Shown in pieces: positions 17,682-29,917 of a stretch of 64,000 bases of DNA (the stretch's first letter is position 1; each line of letters starts with the position of its first letter). Below the pieces are notes generated by a model. That model was not told the DNA's origin and made no database searches. It worked only from the letters and a program-made list of their open reading frames with translations. Made by a program: the position numbers and the translations under genes. This DNA is from Moellerella wisconsensis ATCC 35017 (GTDB lineage Bacteria; Pseudomonadota; Gammaproteobacteria; Enterobacterales; Enterobacteriaceae): positions 62,001-126,000 of the forward strand of contig NZ_LGAA01000014.1 in assembly GCF_001294465.1 (NCBI RefSeq). Direction: 5' to 3'.

Positions 17682-18461
17682 ATGGCATTGAATAGCAAAG
17701 TTATTTTAGTCACAGGTGCAGGACAAGGCATCGGACGCGCAATTGCTCTTCGTTTAGCGAAAGAGGGCGCAGACATCGCTCTAGTTGATCTCAACCAGGA
17801 CAAATTGGCTAATGTGGCGAAAGAAGTTGAAGCATTAGGCCGTAAAGCCACTACGTTTATTGCGGATGTTAGTCATCGTGATGAAGTATTTGCCGCAGTA
17901 GCGCATGCTGAGCAAGCCTTAGGTGGCTTTGATGTTATGATTAATAATGCCGGTATTGCTCAAGTTAAAGCCTTAGCGGATGTGCGTCAGGAAGATATGG
18001 ATCGTATCTTCAAAATTAACGTTAATGGTGTGACTTGGGGGATCCAAGCGGCGACTGAAAAATTCAAACAGCGCGAGCAAAAAGGTAAAATTATTAATGC
18101 CTCTTCAATTGCCGGCCATGATGGATTTGCGTTATTAGGTGTCTATTCTGCAACTAAATTTGCGGTTCGCGCATTAACTCAAGCAGCAGCCAAAGAATAT
18201 GCCAGTGCGGGGATCACCGTTAACTCTTATTGCCCGGGGATTGTTGGTACGGATATGTGGGTCGAAATTGATGAGCGTTTCTCTGAAATTACCGGTGCAC
18301 CGATTGGTGAAACCTATAAAAAATATGTTGATGGTATCGCTTTAGGTCGTGCTCAGACTCCAGACGATGTGGCGGCACTGGTCGCTTTCTTAGCCAGCGA
18401 TGACGCGGATTATATTACCGGCCAATCTATTTTGACCGACGGCGGAATTGTTTATCGTTAA
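17682..18461 (+). CDS. butA: Acetoin/meso-2,3-butanediol dehydrogenase (diacetyl reductase)
   Basis: A 259-residue short-chain dehydrogenase. It has the cofactor loop TGAGQGIG (11-18), NNAG (88-91) and the catalytic triad S142, Y155, K159 in YSATK. The body tracks Klebsiella BudC (GGFDV, WGIQAA, YCPGIV, MWxEID, [12 protein letters not shown]), supporting reversible NAD(H)-linked interconversion of diacetyl, acetoin and 2,3-butanediol. No acetolactate decarboxylase or catabolic synthase lies beside it, so the enzyme would work with pathway genes elsewhere. It has GGAG upstream of the ATG and a Fur-like box in the promoter. Confidence 0.88.
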   Translation: MALNSKVILVTGAGQGIGRAIALRLAKEGADIALVDLNQDKLANVAKEVEALGRKATTFIADVSHRDEVFAAVAHAEQALGGFDVMINNAGIAQVKALADVRQEDMDRIFKINVNGVTWGIQAATEKFKQREQKGKIINASSIAGHDGFALLGVYSATKFAVRALTQAAAKEYASAGITVNSYCPGIVGTDMWVEIDERFSEITGAPIGETYKKYVDGIALGRAQTPDDVAALVAFLASDDADYITGQSILTDGGIVYR

Positions 18462-18516
18462 TACGCCTGAGTTTACAGCAATTGATGACTAATCATTGAT
18501 TATCTTTGGTTGACTG

Positions 18517-18550
18517 AATAAAAAGCCTTATTGAAAAATAAGGCTTTTTT
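18517..18550. terminator. Bidirectional terminator between butA and ygdQ
   Basis: A 12-bp stem, AAAAGCCTTATT (18521-18532) and AATAAGGCTTTT (18537-18548), with the GAAA tetraloop. It is flanked by A on the left and T on the right, so it serves both converging genes. Confidence 0.95.
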
Positions 18551-18600
18551 GTGATCTGTACCAAGTTCTATCTCTACGTTATCAAGCCTATTAATCACCG

Positions 18601-19338
18601 TTATGAATGTGATTTTTGTTTTAGTGATTTCTGTTTTTTGCTGCGCAGAATATTGAGTAACTGCACTGCCATTGAGAAGAACATCGCGAAGTAAATATAC
18701 CCTTTAGAAACATGAACTTGTACGCTTTCTAAAATCAACGTAAAGCCAATCAAAATCAAGAAAGATAACGCCAGAATTTTAACTGATGGGTAGCGATCGA
18801 CAAACTCCCCAATCGGACGTGCCGCAAACATCATCACACCCACGGCAATAATGACTGCGGCCATCATAATAACTAAATGTTCAGATAAACCGACGGCGGT
18901 GATCACCGAATCGAGACTAAAAATAATATCGAGTAAGGCAATCTGAATAATGGCATTCCAAAAAGAATGAATTTTTTGTGTTGGTTGTTCATCTTCATCT
19001 ACTTGATCTATCGCTTCATGGATCTCTTTGCTGGCTTTCCAAATGAGAAATAATCCACCGGCGAATAAGATGATATCGCGCGCCGAAATAGGTTGTTCCC
19101 ACAATATAAATAAAGGATGCGTTAAGCGGATAATAAAAGTAATTGAGGCCAGTAAGGCTAAACGCATGAGCATTGCTGCGAGTAGCCCCGTTCGGCGTGC
19201 TGCATTTTGCTGATGGGTGGGGAGTTTACTGACCACTAACGCCAAAAAGATAATATTATCAATGCCTAAAATGATTTCTAGAATGGTCAATGTTGCTAAG
19301 GCCATCCAAGCATGTGGGTCTATTAACCACTCGAACAT
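18601..19338 (-). CDS. ygdQ: TerC-family membrane protein YgdQ
   Basis: A 245-residue inner-membrane protein of the TerC/UPF0053 family with about seven hydrophobic segments. The paired acidic motifs EIILGIDNIIF (21-31) and DIIFSLDSVITA are the expected metal-translocating signatures; related TerC proteins export manganese or load it into secreted enzymes. It is adjacent to mutH in the same direction, as in E. coli. A manganese riboswitch (yybP-ykoY) was looked for upstream and not seen. Specific function is unknown. Confidence 0.88.
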   Translation of the reverse strand: MFEWLIDPHAWMALATLTILEIILGIDNIIFLALVVSKLPTHQQNAARRTGLLAAMLMRLALLASITFIIRLTHPLFILWEQPISARDIILFAGGLFLIWKASKEIHEAIDQVDEDEQPTQKIHSFWNAIIQIALLDIIFSLDSVITAVGLSEHLVIMMAAVIIAVGVMMFAARPIGEFVDRYPSVKILALSFLILIGFTLILESVQVHVSKGYIYFAMFFSMAVQLLNILRSKKQKSLKQKSHS

Positions 19339-19446
19339 GATGACTACCTTTTAATATTTATTAAATTATTGATGAGATGATTATAGGCTTCTGGCATAGT
19401 AATAAAAATATTTTTGCCGAACAGCCAGCCAATTTATTTAGCTAAC

Positions 19447-20136
19447 TTATTCATTTATTGCACGGAAATGCCGTGCTAATAATGGGCCGGTAAAATCTTT
19501 TTTAAGATAAAAGCCTCGCGGTAAGGTCATAATTGGTTGTCCTTCTGGGCCAATCCCTTCGGTTAGCGCTTTACTGTTGGCGGCTTTAGGTCGAATTTGC
19601 AAAACTTGTCCGTGTCGAGCCGTTATAGTTTCCACTTTGCCAAGAACAATTAAATCCATTAATTCTTCCCAATCTTGTTTTAGTAATTGATCTTCTATTG
19701 CTGAAGGACGCCACAATAAGGGACTGGCAATCCGCCGCTCAGCTAAAGGTATTTGTCGTTCGCCTTCAATTGGAAACCACAATACACAGGATAATTTATG
19801 CCGTACATGGCTGTTTTCCCAAGTAATTCCGCTATTTCCTGTTAAAGGAGCAACACAAACAAAGGTGGTTTCTAGCGGGGTTCCTGTGCGATCAATTGGA
19901 ATAGTTTTAAGTTCAATTCCTAGATTGGCGAAGTCTTGCTCGGCTTTACTGCCTGCCGACGCGCCTAATAAGTATTCTAGTAACATCCCAACCCAGCCTT
20001 TGTCTCGTTTTAAATCGGCAGGGATTGGCAATCCGGCGTAATTTGCTAATTCGCCAAGCGTATAGCCAGCCAATGCGTCTGCACGCGCCATTAGTGTAGC
20101 TTGATCCGTTGGGGGAGCGGGAGCGATAAAATTCAT
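19447..20136 (-). CDS. mutH: DNA mismatch repair endonuclease MutH
   Basis: A 229-residue methyl-directed mismatch repair nuclease, the same length as in E. coli; it nicks the unmethylated strand at hemimethylated GATC after MutS/MutL activation. The nuclease core D68...E75-L-K77 ([12 protein letters not shown]) corresponds to E. coli D70, E77 and K79. Its presence implies Dam methylation in this organism. ygdQ follows in the same direction; upstream is a DnaA-box cluster. Confidence 0.97.
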   Translation of the reverse strand: MNFIAPAPPTDQATLMARADALAGYTLGELANYAGLPIPADLKRDKGWVGMLLEYLLGASAGSKAEQDFANLGIELKTIPIDRTGTPLETTFVCVAPLTGNSGITWENSHVRHKLSCVLWFPIEGERQIPLAERRIASPLLWRPSAIEDQLLKQDWEELMDLIVLGKVETITARHGQVLQIRPKAANSKALTEGIGPEGQPIMTLPRGFYLKKDFTGPLLARHFRAINE

Positions 20137-20316
20137 TGTTTTGATTAAAAAATAACCATTAAGTTGAGCGATAAGTTATTCAGTATAACATTTTAAATAA
20201 TAATTTTTTAATTGGATGATTTACAAAGTAAATATTTAACAAGTTAGCGTTAAAATGCCAATAATATTTGGCTTATGCCTTTTAATCCCCAATTAATAAC
20301 AGGATCTTATACTAGG

Positions 20317-20641
20317 TTATCCACAGGTTTGTGGGATAACTGGAAAAACATCGAACTACTGGCTAAATTTACAGGCTTGACTGTTGCGGTTTTTTACGAG
20401 TTTTAGTGCTATTTGTGCAACTAAGATACATATCCTGTGGATAAATACCTTATTGGTTGTTTTTTGTTCTTTGGGGTTTTGAGGGCATTTTATTATGGTA
20501 ATAAATAGTCTATTTAGGCATTTTATTTTATGTTATCCATATGATTATAAATAAGTAATTTAAAATTTGTAAAATATTGTCAGCCAATAACTCACAAACT
20601 ATACCCCGATTGTTATGATGTTGTTCACATGGATATCCACA
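20317..20641. promoter_or_regulatory. Cluster of DnaA boxes upstream of mutH (DARS2-like)
   Basis: Perfect DnaA boxes TTATCCACA occur at 20317-20325 (+) and 20436-20444 (-). Near matches are at 20330-20339 (-, TTATCCCACA), 20533-20541 (TTATCCATA), 20621-20629 (TTGTTCACA) and 20633-20641 (ATATCCACA). In E. coli the DnaA-reactivating sequence DARS2 lies in the intergenic region upstream of mutH. The region has only one GATC and lacks gidA/mioC neighbours, so it does not look like oriC. The rest of 20137-20680 is AT-rich and carries the mutH promoter. Confidence 0.6.
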
Positions 20642-20680
20642 GAAAAAGTGAATAAAATCCTTATCATCTACTTTGGGTGT

Positions 20681-22369
20681 TTATAACTTTAAGGGTTTCT
20701 GTGTATTATCTTCCAACGGCTTAAACCATGCTGATTTAAAATCGAACCAACCAAAAGTATTCATTCTAACCCCGCGTAATGTCCTCTGGCCTTGGATCTC
20801 TAATCGATGGTGTAAAAGGGGATGGAACATTTGACTGTCGACCATACTCGCGCACCAGCGCTCAATATTAAGCTCTCTCTGCCGCCATTGAGAAAGTTCG
20901 GCACTAAAGGAGGTATTTAGACATTTATGCAATAAAGGCATTTCATACAGTGTAGAAAAAAGGGAGAATTCGAGAGGGCGAATAAAATTAGCGGTCGCTA
21001 GCCAAATGTCACTTTCTGCGTTGCCATTGAACCAATCGTCATAATCAATGATATTAATATTGAGTTTTACGCCCTGCATAGCGAGTACGTGCTGCATGAT
21101 CTGGCTGATAGTATTAAATTCGTGATGATGATGATAAAAAGTCACCGTAAGCTCTGTTAATTCAGGCGGTTTCGGTAAATAAGATAACGTTTTGCTGTGA
21201 TGCCAATGCAGCAGTAGCCCATAAGCAGGCGCCCAATGGCGTTGATAGAAAGGATCACAATGGGCTAATAGATTGATTGGGGTAAGAAAACTGCATAGCC
21301 ACTGGCGTATATCATCACGCTGGCTAAGTTTAGAGCGTGCATCCATCAATAAAAAATAGCACCCATCTTCCATTCTACCTTCAAGACAGTCACTGTTTTC
21401 TTCATCGCCTTCCATTTTTAAAGTGGTACATACCATTTGTTGTGATAATTCGGGTAATACCCAAATAGAAACTTCATCGAGTAATGAGCGATAACCAAAA
21501 TAACGATCAAAGGCGCTAATCGTGAGTTTATTGGGCGTATTTTTTGTGACTTGATACGGTCCTGTACCGATAGGATGTTTAGAAAAATCCTTAATTTGCT
21601 GCCATTCATTCGGTAGAATAGCTGCATGTGGACTGCCCATTAACCAAGGAAATTGTTTATCACGCTCAGTAAGATAAATATCAATTATATAGGGCAGAGG
21701 GGAATCAATGTGATCGATATGAGAAAATAGCGGCCAGCTGCTTTTTAAGCGTTGAAGAGATGTAATAATATCGTTCATTTGTAATTCGCGCCCATGATGA
21801 AAATAAATGGCTGGACGCAAATAAAATCGCCAGTGTGTTTCACTGATGGCTTGCCAATGGTGCGCTAATCCGCTTTCCACTTCCTCTTTTTCCTCATTTA
21901 TATGAATTAAGCCATTAAATATCTGGCTGAGCAAGTGGATTTCTGAACGTCGAAGTGGGGTTCCGGGCAATAAATTAGGAAATGCTCGGTAATAAACGAT
22001 ACGTAATAGACTTTTTCCTTGCCGGTAGCTACGTTCTAACTCTGATAGTACCGTTTGACGGATAGCATCTTTATCACCGACCAGTGCTACGAGCTTTTCA
22101 ATGCCCTCTTGTTGTAATAATTTTTCGGCTTGAGCCTGCTGTAATTCGAGCCCGTTACGATGAAATTGCAGCCAAGAAAGCTTTCCTCGCCCGGCAGCTG
22201 CCTCCCATGAGAGCCAGCCATTAGCCTGCATTTCATTCAATAGGGTTCTGACATGGCGACGAGAGCAATATAAAATCTCGGCAAGAGATTGTAAGTTGGT
22301 TTGGCTGTTTACACCATTGAAGTGCCGCCACAGGCGGACAAATTGATTTTGTAAACGAGGGCTTGGCAT
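20681..22369 (-). CDS. sgrR: Sugar-phosphate stress regulator SgrR
   Basis: A 562-residue transcription factor. Residues 1-115 form the SgrR-type winged helix (LAEILYCSRRHVRTLLNEM at about 29-47). The rest is a periplasmic-binding-protein-like sensor domain of the SBP5 family (HPIGTGPYQV, FHHGRELQMNDII). E. coli SgrR (551 aa) is closely similar, down to the C-terminal FDFKSAWF. It senses glucose-phosphate or analogue stress and activates the divergent small RNA gene sgrS, which lies directly upstream here. It neighbours mutH instead of the E. coli thiB side. Confidence 0.95.
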   Translation of the reverse strand: MPSPRLQNQFVRLWRHFNGVNSQTNLQSLAEILYCSRRHVRTLLNEMQANGWLSWEAAAGRGKLSWLQFHRNGLELQQAQAEKLLQQEGIEKLVALVGDKDAIRQTVLSELERSYRQGKSLLRIVYYRAFPNLLPGTPLRRSEIHLLSQIFNGLIHINEEKEEVESGLAHHWQAISETHWRFYLRPAIYFHHGRELQMNDIITSLQRLKSSWPLFSHIDHIDSPLPYIIDIYLTERDKQFPWLMGSPHAAILPNEWQQIKDFSKHPIGTGPYQVTKNTPNKLTISAFDRYFGYRSLLDEVSIWVLPELSQQMVCTTLKMEGDEENSDCLEGRMEDGCYFLLMDARSKLSQRDDIRQWLCSFLTPINLLAHCDPFYQRHWAPAYGLLLHWHHSKTLSYLPKPPELTELTVTFYHHHHEFNTISQIMQHVLAMQGVKLNINIIDYDDWFNGNAESDIWLATANFIRPLEFSLFSTLYEMPLLHKCLNTSFSAELSQWRQRELNIERWCASMVDSQMFHPLLHHRLEIQGQRTLRGVRMNTFGWFDFKSAWFKPLEDNTQKPLKL

Positions 22370-22434
22370 AAAAGAGGAACCTCAATAGATTTTTCATCAA
22401 TTTTAATTTCCGCATAACCGAGCATAATGTCAAG

Positions 22435-22534
22435 CAGTTAAACATTCTAGTCAATCGGGCTTTGGTCGGATTGAACGCCAATTTATTGAGTAATGGTGAT
22501 TTTACCAGCCGATATTTATTTTATCGGCCTTTTT
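22435..22534 (+). ncRNA. sgrS: SgrS small RNA (short form without SgrT)
   Basis: Divergent from sgrR, this segment has the SgrS target-pairing core TGAGTAATGGTG (22487-22498), close to E. coli TGAGTATTGGTG. A small hairpin (GGT...ACC) and a terminator, GCCGATA/TATCGGC plus TTTTT at 22508-22534, follow. A 5' hairpin TCAATC/GATTGA is at 22451-22474. A -10-like CATAAT at 22423-22428 suggests a start near 22435; the 5' end is estimated. No SgrT-sized reading frame is present, so this RNA would act only by base-pairing (ptsG-type targets, Hfq-dependent). Confidence 0.8.
22508..22534 (+). terminator. Terminator of SgrS
   Basis: GCCGATA (22508-22514) and TATCGGC (22522-22528) form a 7-bp stem followed by C and five T. 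It doubles as the Hfq-binding 3' end of the small RNA. Confidence 0.9.
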
Positions 22535-22832
22535 CTGTGTCAGCTATTCTTACAATAGTCTTATTTATTTTTATTATTTAAATTTCCTCTTTTATTTCGA
22601 TTATTTTTTTTATCTCATCTCATATAGATGTTCGTTATTTATTATTCTGTATTGCTGCTTATGGTCTTGAATTTTAATCGCATTACATAAATGAAAATTG
22701 ATAGACAAACATGGAGTTATAAATATAGAGAGGAAAATCAAATTGAAATGGATAATACCAGGAAGAAAATTTAACTGTAGAGGAGGAGCATAAAGTACGC
22801 CGCAGAAGATATCCACGGCGCGTGGAGACAGA
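22535..22832. other. Spacer between sgrS and leuD
   Basis: About 300 AT-rich bases with no supported gene; setA, which follows sgrS in E. coli, is absent. Near 22798-22825 a short GC stem (CGCCG/CGGCG) may end the leu operon on the minus strand, but its T-tract is poor. Confidence 0.5.
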
Positions 22833-23435
22833 TTAACGCAAAAATACCGGAATATTGGCCTCGAAGGCGTTGATTTGGTCTTGATATTGCAATGTCAAAC
22901 CAATGCTGTCTAATCCATTCATCATACAGTGGCGGCGAAAGCTATCAATTTCAAATGGATAGCTATTATCACCGGCGATGACGGTCATCTCGTTGAGATC
23001 CACAGTGAACTGGCAGCCGGGATGCTGTGCAACATAATCAAATAACTGATCAATTTGTTCTTCAGTTAAGCTGATAGGTAATAATTGGTTATTAAAGGCG
23101 TTGCCATAAAAGATATCGGCAAAACTTGGCGCGATAACTACGCTGAAGCCAAAGTCGGTTAGTGCCCATGGCGCATGTTCGCGCGAAGAACCACAGCCAA
23201 AGTTTTCACGCGTTAGCAAAATACTCGCCCCCTTAAACTCGGGGCGGTTTAATACAAACTCTGGGTTCGGTTGCTGGCCGGCATCATCTAAAAATCGCCA
23301 GTCATTAAACAGATGTTGACCAAATCCGGTGCGGGTTACTTTTTGTAAAAATTGTTTAGGAATAATAGCATCGGTATCAACATTGGCTGCATCTAATGGC
23401 GCGACAATCCCGGTATGAGTGATCAATTTTTCCAT
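22833..23435 (-). CDS. leuD: 3-isopropylmalate dehydratase small subunit
   Basis: A 200-residue swivelling-domain subunit (E. coli 201 aa) that pairs with LeuC to isomerise 2- to 3-isopropylmalate in leucine synthesis. Signature segments are [12 protein letters not shown] and [15 protein letters not shown], which complete the aconitase-type active site. It is the last gene of leuABCD; its start lies 14 bases past the leuC stop and is preceded by AGGAGA. Transcription depends on the leuL attenuator upstream of leuA. Confidence 0.97.
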   Translation of the reverse strand: MEKLITHTGIVAPLDAANVDTDAIIPKQFLQKVTRTGFGQHLFNDWRFLDDAGQQPNPEFVLNRPEFKGASILLTRENFGCGSSREHAPWALTDFGFSVVIAPSFADIFYGNAFNNQLLPISLTEEQIDQLFDYVAQHPGCQFTVDLNEMTVIAGDNSYPFEIDSFRRHCMMNGLDSIGLTLQYQDQINAFEANIPVFLR

Positions 23436-23449
23436 GTTAGTCTCCTTGA

Positions 23450-24853
23450 TTAAGCCTGAATGTCACGAACATCAGCAAAATGACCACAAATAGCGGCGGC
23501 GGCAGCCATTGCTGGGCTAACTAAATGTGTCCTTCCCCCTCGGCCTTGGCGACCTTCAAAGTTGCGGTTACTGGTCGATGCACAGCGTTCGCCCGGGTTT
23601 AAACGGTCATTATTCATCGCCAAACACATTGAGCAGCCGGGCAAACGCCATTCAAATCCGGCATCAGTAAAAATCTTATCTAAGCCTTCTTCTTCTGCTT
23701 GCGCTTTTACTGGGCCAGAGCCAGGCACAACAATCGCTTGGACGCCTGTAGCCACTTTTTTTCCTTTCGCGATAGCCGCAGCTGCGCGTAAATCTTCAAT
23801 TCGTGAATTGGTGCAGGAGCCAATAAAGACCTTATCAATCGCAATGTCTGATAATTTAATTCCAGCGGTTAATCCCATATATTCCAAGGCTTTTTCTGCA
23901 GAAGCGCGTTCAATAGGGTCCACAAAGGATCCCGGCATAGGAATCGGCTGGTTAATTGCAATCACTTGGCCCGGATTGGTACCCCATGTGACTTGAGGCG
24001 CAATATCTTCAGCTTGCAGGGTGACGGTTGCATCAAAGACTGCATCAGGATCGGATTTTAAGCTTTTCCAATATTCGACCGCTTGTTCCCACTCTTGGCC
24101 TTTAGGCGCAAATTGGCGTCCTTGCATATAGGCAAAGGTGGTTTCATCTGGAGCGATAATGCCGGCTTTAGCGCCTAATTCAATCGCCATATTACATACG
24201 GTCATGCGGCCTTCCATGGTTAAATTCTCGATAGCTTCGCCGCAGAATTCAACAATATAGCCGGTACCGCCTGCACTGCCTACTTTACCAATAATTGCTA
24301 AGACGATATCTTTAGCGGTGATCCCTTCGGCTGTTTTCCCCACCACTTCAATTTTCATGGTTTTGGCTCGAGCTTGTTTCAAGGTTTGTGTCGCCATAAC
24401 ATGCTCAACCTCGGAGGTTCCGATACCAAATGCTAATGCACCAAATGCCCCATGAGTCGCCGTATGGGAATCGCCACATACAATGGTGGTTCCCGGCAAG
24501 GTAATCCCTTGCTCAGGACCCATTACATGGACAATTCCTTGATAAGGATGATTTAAATCATACAATCGGACGCCGAATTCTTCACAGTTTTTAATTAATT
24601 CTTGCATCTGGATCCGAGCCATCTCACCGCAGGCATTAATATCTTTGGTTTGTGTCGAGACATTATGATCCATGGTGGCAAAGGTTTTACTCGGCTGATG
24701 CAATGGGCGATTTTTGGTTCTTAACCCATCAAATGCTTGCGGCGAGGTCACTTCATGCACTAAGTGGCGGTCAATATAAATCAGCGGTGTTTCTCCGGCG
24801 ACTTCACGGACAATATGCGCATCATATAATTTTTGATATAAAGTTTTCGCCAT
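23450..24853 (-). CDS. leuC: 3-isopropylmalate dehydratase large subunit
   Basis: A 467-residue aconitase-family subunit. The [4Fe-4S] ligands are in [11 protein letters not shown] and in [10 protein letters not shown]; substrate-binding [18 protein letters not shown] is also present. The start at 24853 ([15 protein letters not shown]) matches E. coli LeuC (466 aa); the frame stays open 23 codons further, but that part overlaps leuB and is not conserved. The start codon lies one base past the leuB stop, so translation is probably coupled. Confidence 0.97.
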   Translation of the reverse strand: MAKTLYQKLYDAHIVREVAGETPLIYIDRHLVHEVTSPQAFDGLRTKNRPLHQPSKTFATMDHNVSTQTKDINACGEMARIQMQELIKNCEEFGVRLYDLNHPYQGIVHVMGPEQGITLPGTTIVCGDSHTATHGAFGALAFGIGTSEVEHVMATQTLKQARAKTMKIEVVGKTAEGITAKDIVLAIIGKVGSAGGTGYIVEFCGEAIENLTMEGRMTVCNMAIELGAKAGIIAPDETTFAYMQGRQFAPKGQEWEQAVEYWKSLKSDPDAVFDATVTLQAEDIAPQVTWGTNPGQVIAINQPIPMPGSFVDPIERASAEKALEYMGLTAGIKLSDIAIDKVFIGSCTNSRIEDLRAAAAIAKGKKVATGVQAIVVPGSGPVKAQAEEEGLDKIFTDAGFEWRLPGCSMCLAMNNDRLNPGERCASTSNRNFEGRQGRGGRTHLVSPAMAAAAAICGHFADVRDIQA

Positions 24854-24854
24854 G

Positions 24855-27526
<2,672 letters not shown>

Positions 27527-27582
27527 GTTGTATTCCTTATTTCGAAGGTGGCTTTTTAGAGTGTTACAGCGGCTGCAGGCAT

Positions 27583-27608
27583 AAAAAAACCCGCGGCTTG
27601 CGCGGGTT
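27583..27608 (-). terminator. leu operon attenuator
   Basis: On the minus strand AACCCGCG pairs with CGCGGGTT around CAAGC, followed by seven T. It lies between leuL and leuA and is the terminator hairpin of the leucine attenuation system. Confidence 0.92.
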
Positions 27609-27636
27609 TTCTTAATCTAGTGGAAGATTTCTCAGC

Positions 27637-27714
27637 TTATTTTCCACCTATAAGCATACCGCGCACTCGAGATGCGATTAGTAGTAGGCTTAGTAGGCGA
27701 ATTGATTTAATCAT
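27637..27714 (-). CDS. leuL: leu operon leader peptide LeuL
   Basis: A 25-residue leader peptide (MIKSIRLLSLLLIASRVRGMLIGGK). It contains five leucine codons in the stretch LLSLLL, all CTA, a rare codon in enterobacteria. When charged leucine tRNA is scarce, ribosomes should stall there and prevent the terminator at 27583-27608. It is too short for usual gene finders. E. coli LeuL (28 aa) also carries a run of four leucines, but the sequence outside the run is not conserved. Confidence 0.9.
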   Translation of the reverse strand: MIKSIRLLSLLLIASRVRGMLIGGK

Positions 27715-27759
27715 AATAGCTGGCTCATTCCAATTTAACTTAAACTCTGTATGCCTTTA

Positions 27760-27788
27760 TTGTTACGTTATCTTTGAGTGGCTGTCAA
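27760..27788 (-). promoter_or_regulatory. leu operon promoter
   Basis: On the minus strand TTGACA (27788-27783) is followed after 17 bases by TAACAA (27765-27760). It lies about 45-75 bases upstream of the leuL start, the expected place. Confidence 0.7.
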
Positions 27789-28536
27789 ATGCTGTTTTTT
27801 ATCTCTATCCAGTATGGGGTTTCATCTGTGTTGATATATAATTTAAACTTGGTGGTTATGGCTGATTTCTAAATTATTAGTGATGTTTTTGTCTATATCA
27901 CTACATGATAAACGGATAAAATTCTTTTTATGAAATTTTCGGTTATGATATATAGTCAGAAGTTATGTCTTGATGCTTTTTTGTTCGATTAATAGCTAGG
28001 CTAATCATTTATTGAAAGTAATATATTAGCTAAAAAAATATTAATTAATTATTAATACTTGGTTTATATATAATAAAAAGAACATAATCGTTGTAATTAA
28101 TCTGATTGTTTATAATACCAAGAAAGAAATAGATACTTTTATTATGAATTCTTCGGTAAATTGTTTTATTATTAACAGAGCAATGAAGAGTTAATTTTAA
28201 TGATTTCGATATATTAATTTAAAATATGAATGTTTAAATGGATAGCGAGTGATGATGACCATTTAACTTAATTAAACGTATTAATAACGTTAATAATTAA
28301 TTCGGCATTGGTCGGCTAATTTATGTTAATGAACAACTCAAGTTAAAATAACTTGAGTGAATAGTAATTGATAAGAACGTCGTTTCAATCATGCAGGGAA
28401 AGCAGAGTAATTCATTATATTGATGATTTATTCATAAAAGTAAAATTTGATGAATATATAAAATTGCCAAATAGTTTTATTAAATCGCTGGTTATTATAT
28501 TCATAAAAAATGATACATATATTAGTGGAGTGAAAA
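27789..28536. other. AT-rich region between the leu promoter and leuO
   Basis: About 750 bases with no supported gene and very high A/T content. In E. coli this interval is silenced by H-NS and bound by LeuO; the composition here fits the same arrangement. The leuO promoter should lie within its right half but could not be picked with confidence. Confidence 0.5.
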
Positions 28537-29517
28537 ATGACTGACTACAATACAGTTTCAACAACCAAAAAAGAACACTGTGATATTCATTTGCGTAATG
28601 TTGATCTAAATTTATTAACCGTATTCGATGTTGTGATGCAGATGCAAAATGTCACGCGAGCAGCTCAAGTTCTTGGTATGTCTCAGCCGGCAGTCAGTAA
28701 TGCTGTATCACGATTAAAATCAATGTTTAATGATGAATTATTTGTTCGTTATGGCCGTGGTATTCAACCGACTTCACGTGCAAAACAATTATTCGGTCCT
28801 GTAAGACAAGCCTTACAGTTAGTACATAATGAGTTGCCTGGTGCCGGTTTTGATCCACAGCAAAGTGAAAGAACCTTTAATTTATCTATATGCAGCCCAT
28901 TAGATATTCGTATTGCCGCAGGAATTGTTGATAGATTTAATTATAATGCTCCCCATATTGATGTGATGATCCGCTCATATCTTGATGATAATATTGCTCA
29001 CCAATTAAAGTATCAAGAAACTGAATTTGTTATTAGCTATAATGAATTTGAAAAAGCAGAATATCAGCATAAAGTGTTATTTAATGATGAACTTGTCTTA
29101 GCTGTTTCGCAAAATCACCCAAGGATTTGTGATTGTATTTCATTAGTTGATTTAGCTTGTGAAAAACATGCGATAATGTCTTTAGATAGCGTGGGATCAT
29201 TTAGTAAACCTTATTATACTAATACTGAACTATCCCATTCAATTAGTTATCAAGGTACCGATTTAAATAGCGTTTTAAATATTGTTTCGCAAACTTATTT
29301 AGTTGCGATTGCTCCAAGATGGTTAGTGGAATATTATTCATCGAGTCTTAAACTTCGTGCTATTAGTTTGCCGTGGAAAGAAACATATCGCCCGTGTTAT
29401 TTAATTTGGCATGAATCTACAACTCGAGATAAAGGTCATCAGTGGATGAAATCTCAGCTTGGCCAGTTATCTGAAATTAATGACTATATGTGTGCTAATC
29501 ATAAGGGTACTAAATAG
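28537..29517 (+). CDS. leuO: LysR-type regulator LeuO
   Basis: A 326-residue LysR-family regulator. The helix-turn-helix is at about 39-62 ([19 protein letters not shown]), followed by an effector domain containing [10 protein letters not shown] and VAIAPRWL as in E. coli LeuO (314 aa). It acts as an H-NS antagonist and activates silenced loci in relatives. The ATG follows AGTGGAGTG. It is divergent from leuL-leuABCD, as in E. coli, across an AT-rich spacer. Confidence 0.95.
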   Translation: MTDYNTVSTTKKEHCDIHLRNVDLNLLTVFDVVMQMQNVTRAAQVLGMSQPAVSNAVSRLKSMFNDELFVRYGRGIQPTSRAKQLFGPVRQALQLVHNELPGAGFDPQQSERTFNLSICSPLDIRIAAGIVDRFNYNAPHIDVMIRSYLDDNIAHQLKYQETEFVISYNEFEKAEYQHKVLFNDELVLAVSQNHPRICDCISLVDLACEKHAIMSLDSVGSFSKPYYTNTELSHSISYQGTDLNSVLNIVSQTYLVAIAPRWLVEYYSSSLKLRAISLPWKETYRPCYLIWHESTTRDKGHQWMKSQLGQLSEINDYMCANHKGTK

Positions 29518-29917
29518 TACTACAGCTTCAGTATTGCAGCTTCGCGGGCATAAATATGTCTGGGGGCTGATATACATATAATCGTAGCGAATATCAATCT
29601 ATTGATTTAATTCCATGCGTAATAGTGTGTTAAGTGTTGAATATTATTCCATTAAAATCACTGGTTATCGAGTTATTTTAATAATGGCGTTATAACTCCA
29701 ATGCCTAGCCCATTGCTAAGATATTGTGATGGGTTTTGGCATGTTAAATAAATTTGCAAATATTTACCCGATATGTCTTTTCTGAATCGCATTTAATAGA
29801 TAAACTCTGTTGAAAACTAAGCTAACACTTGTAAGCTGAAATTATTGCTCAGTTCAATAAAACTGTGTGTTTACCAGTTTTATACAGTTAACAACTGTTA
29901 TTCACAGGGAATACAAT
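29518..29917. other. Spacer between leuO and the acyl-CoA ligase gene
   Basis: About 400 bases without a supported gene. A two-step hairpin sits at 29701-29742 (ATGCC/GGCAT outside, CCCAT/ATGGG inside) without a T-tract. It could end leuO mRNA or regulate the next gene. Confidence 0.5.

Noticed and set aside
19339-19446. Manganese (yybP-ykoY) riboswitch in front of the TerC-family gene ygdQ
   Set aside because: The short gap downstream and the sequence upstream lack the conserved motif; the space between mutH and ygdQ is only about 100 bases.
20137-20680. Possible chromosomal origin oriC
   Set aside because: DnaA boxes are present, but there is only one GATC, no AT-rich 13-mers with GATC, and the neighbours are not mioC/gidA. 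A DARS2-like site explains it better.
23562-23996. A 144-codon plus-strand frame within leuC
   Set aside because: Antisense shadow of a strongly conserved enzyme; no family signature.
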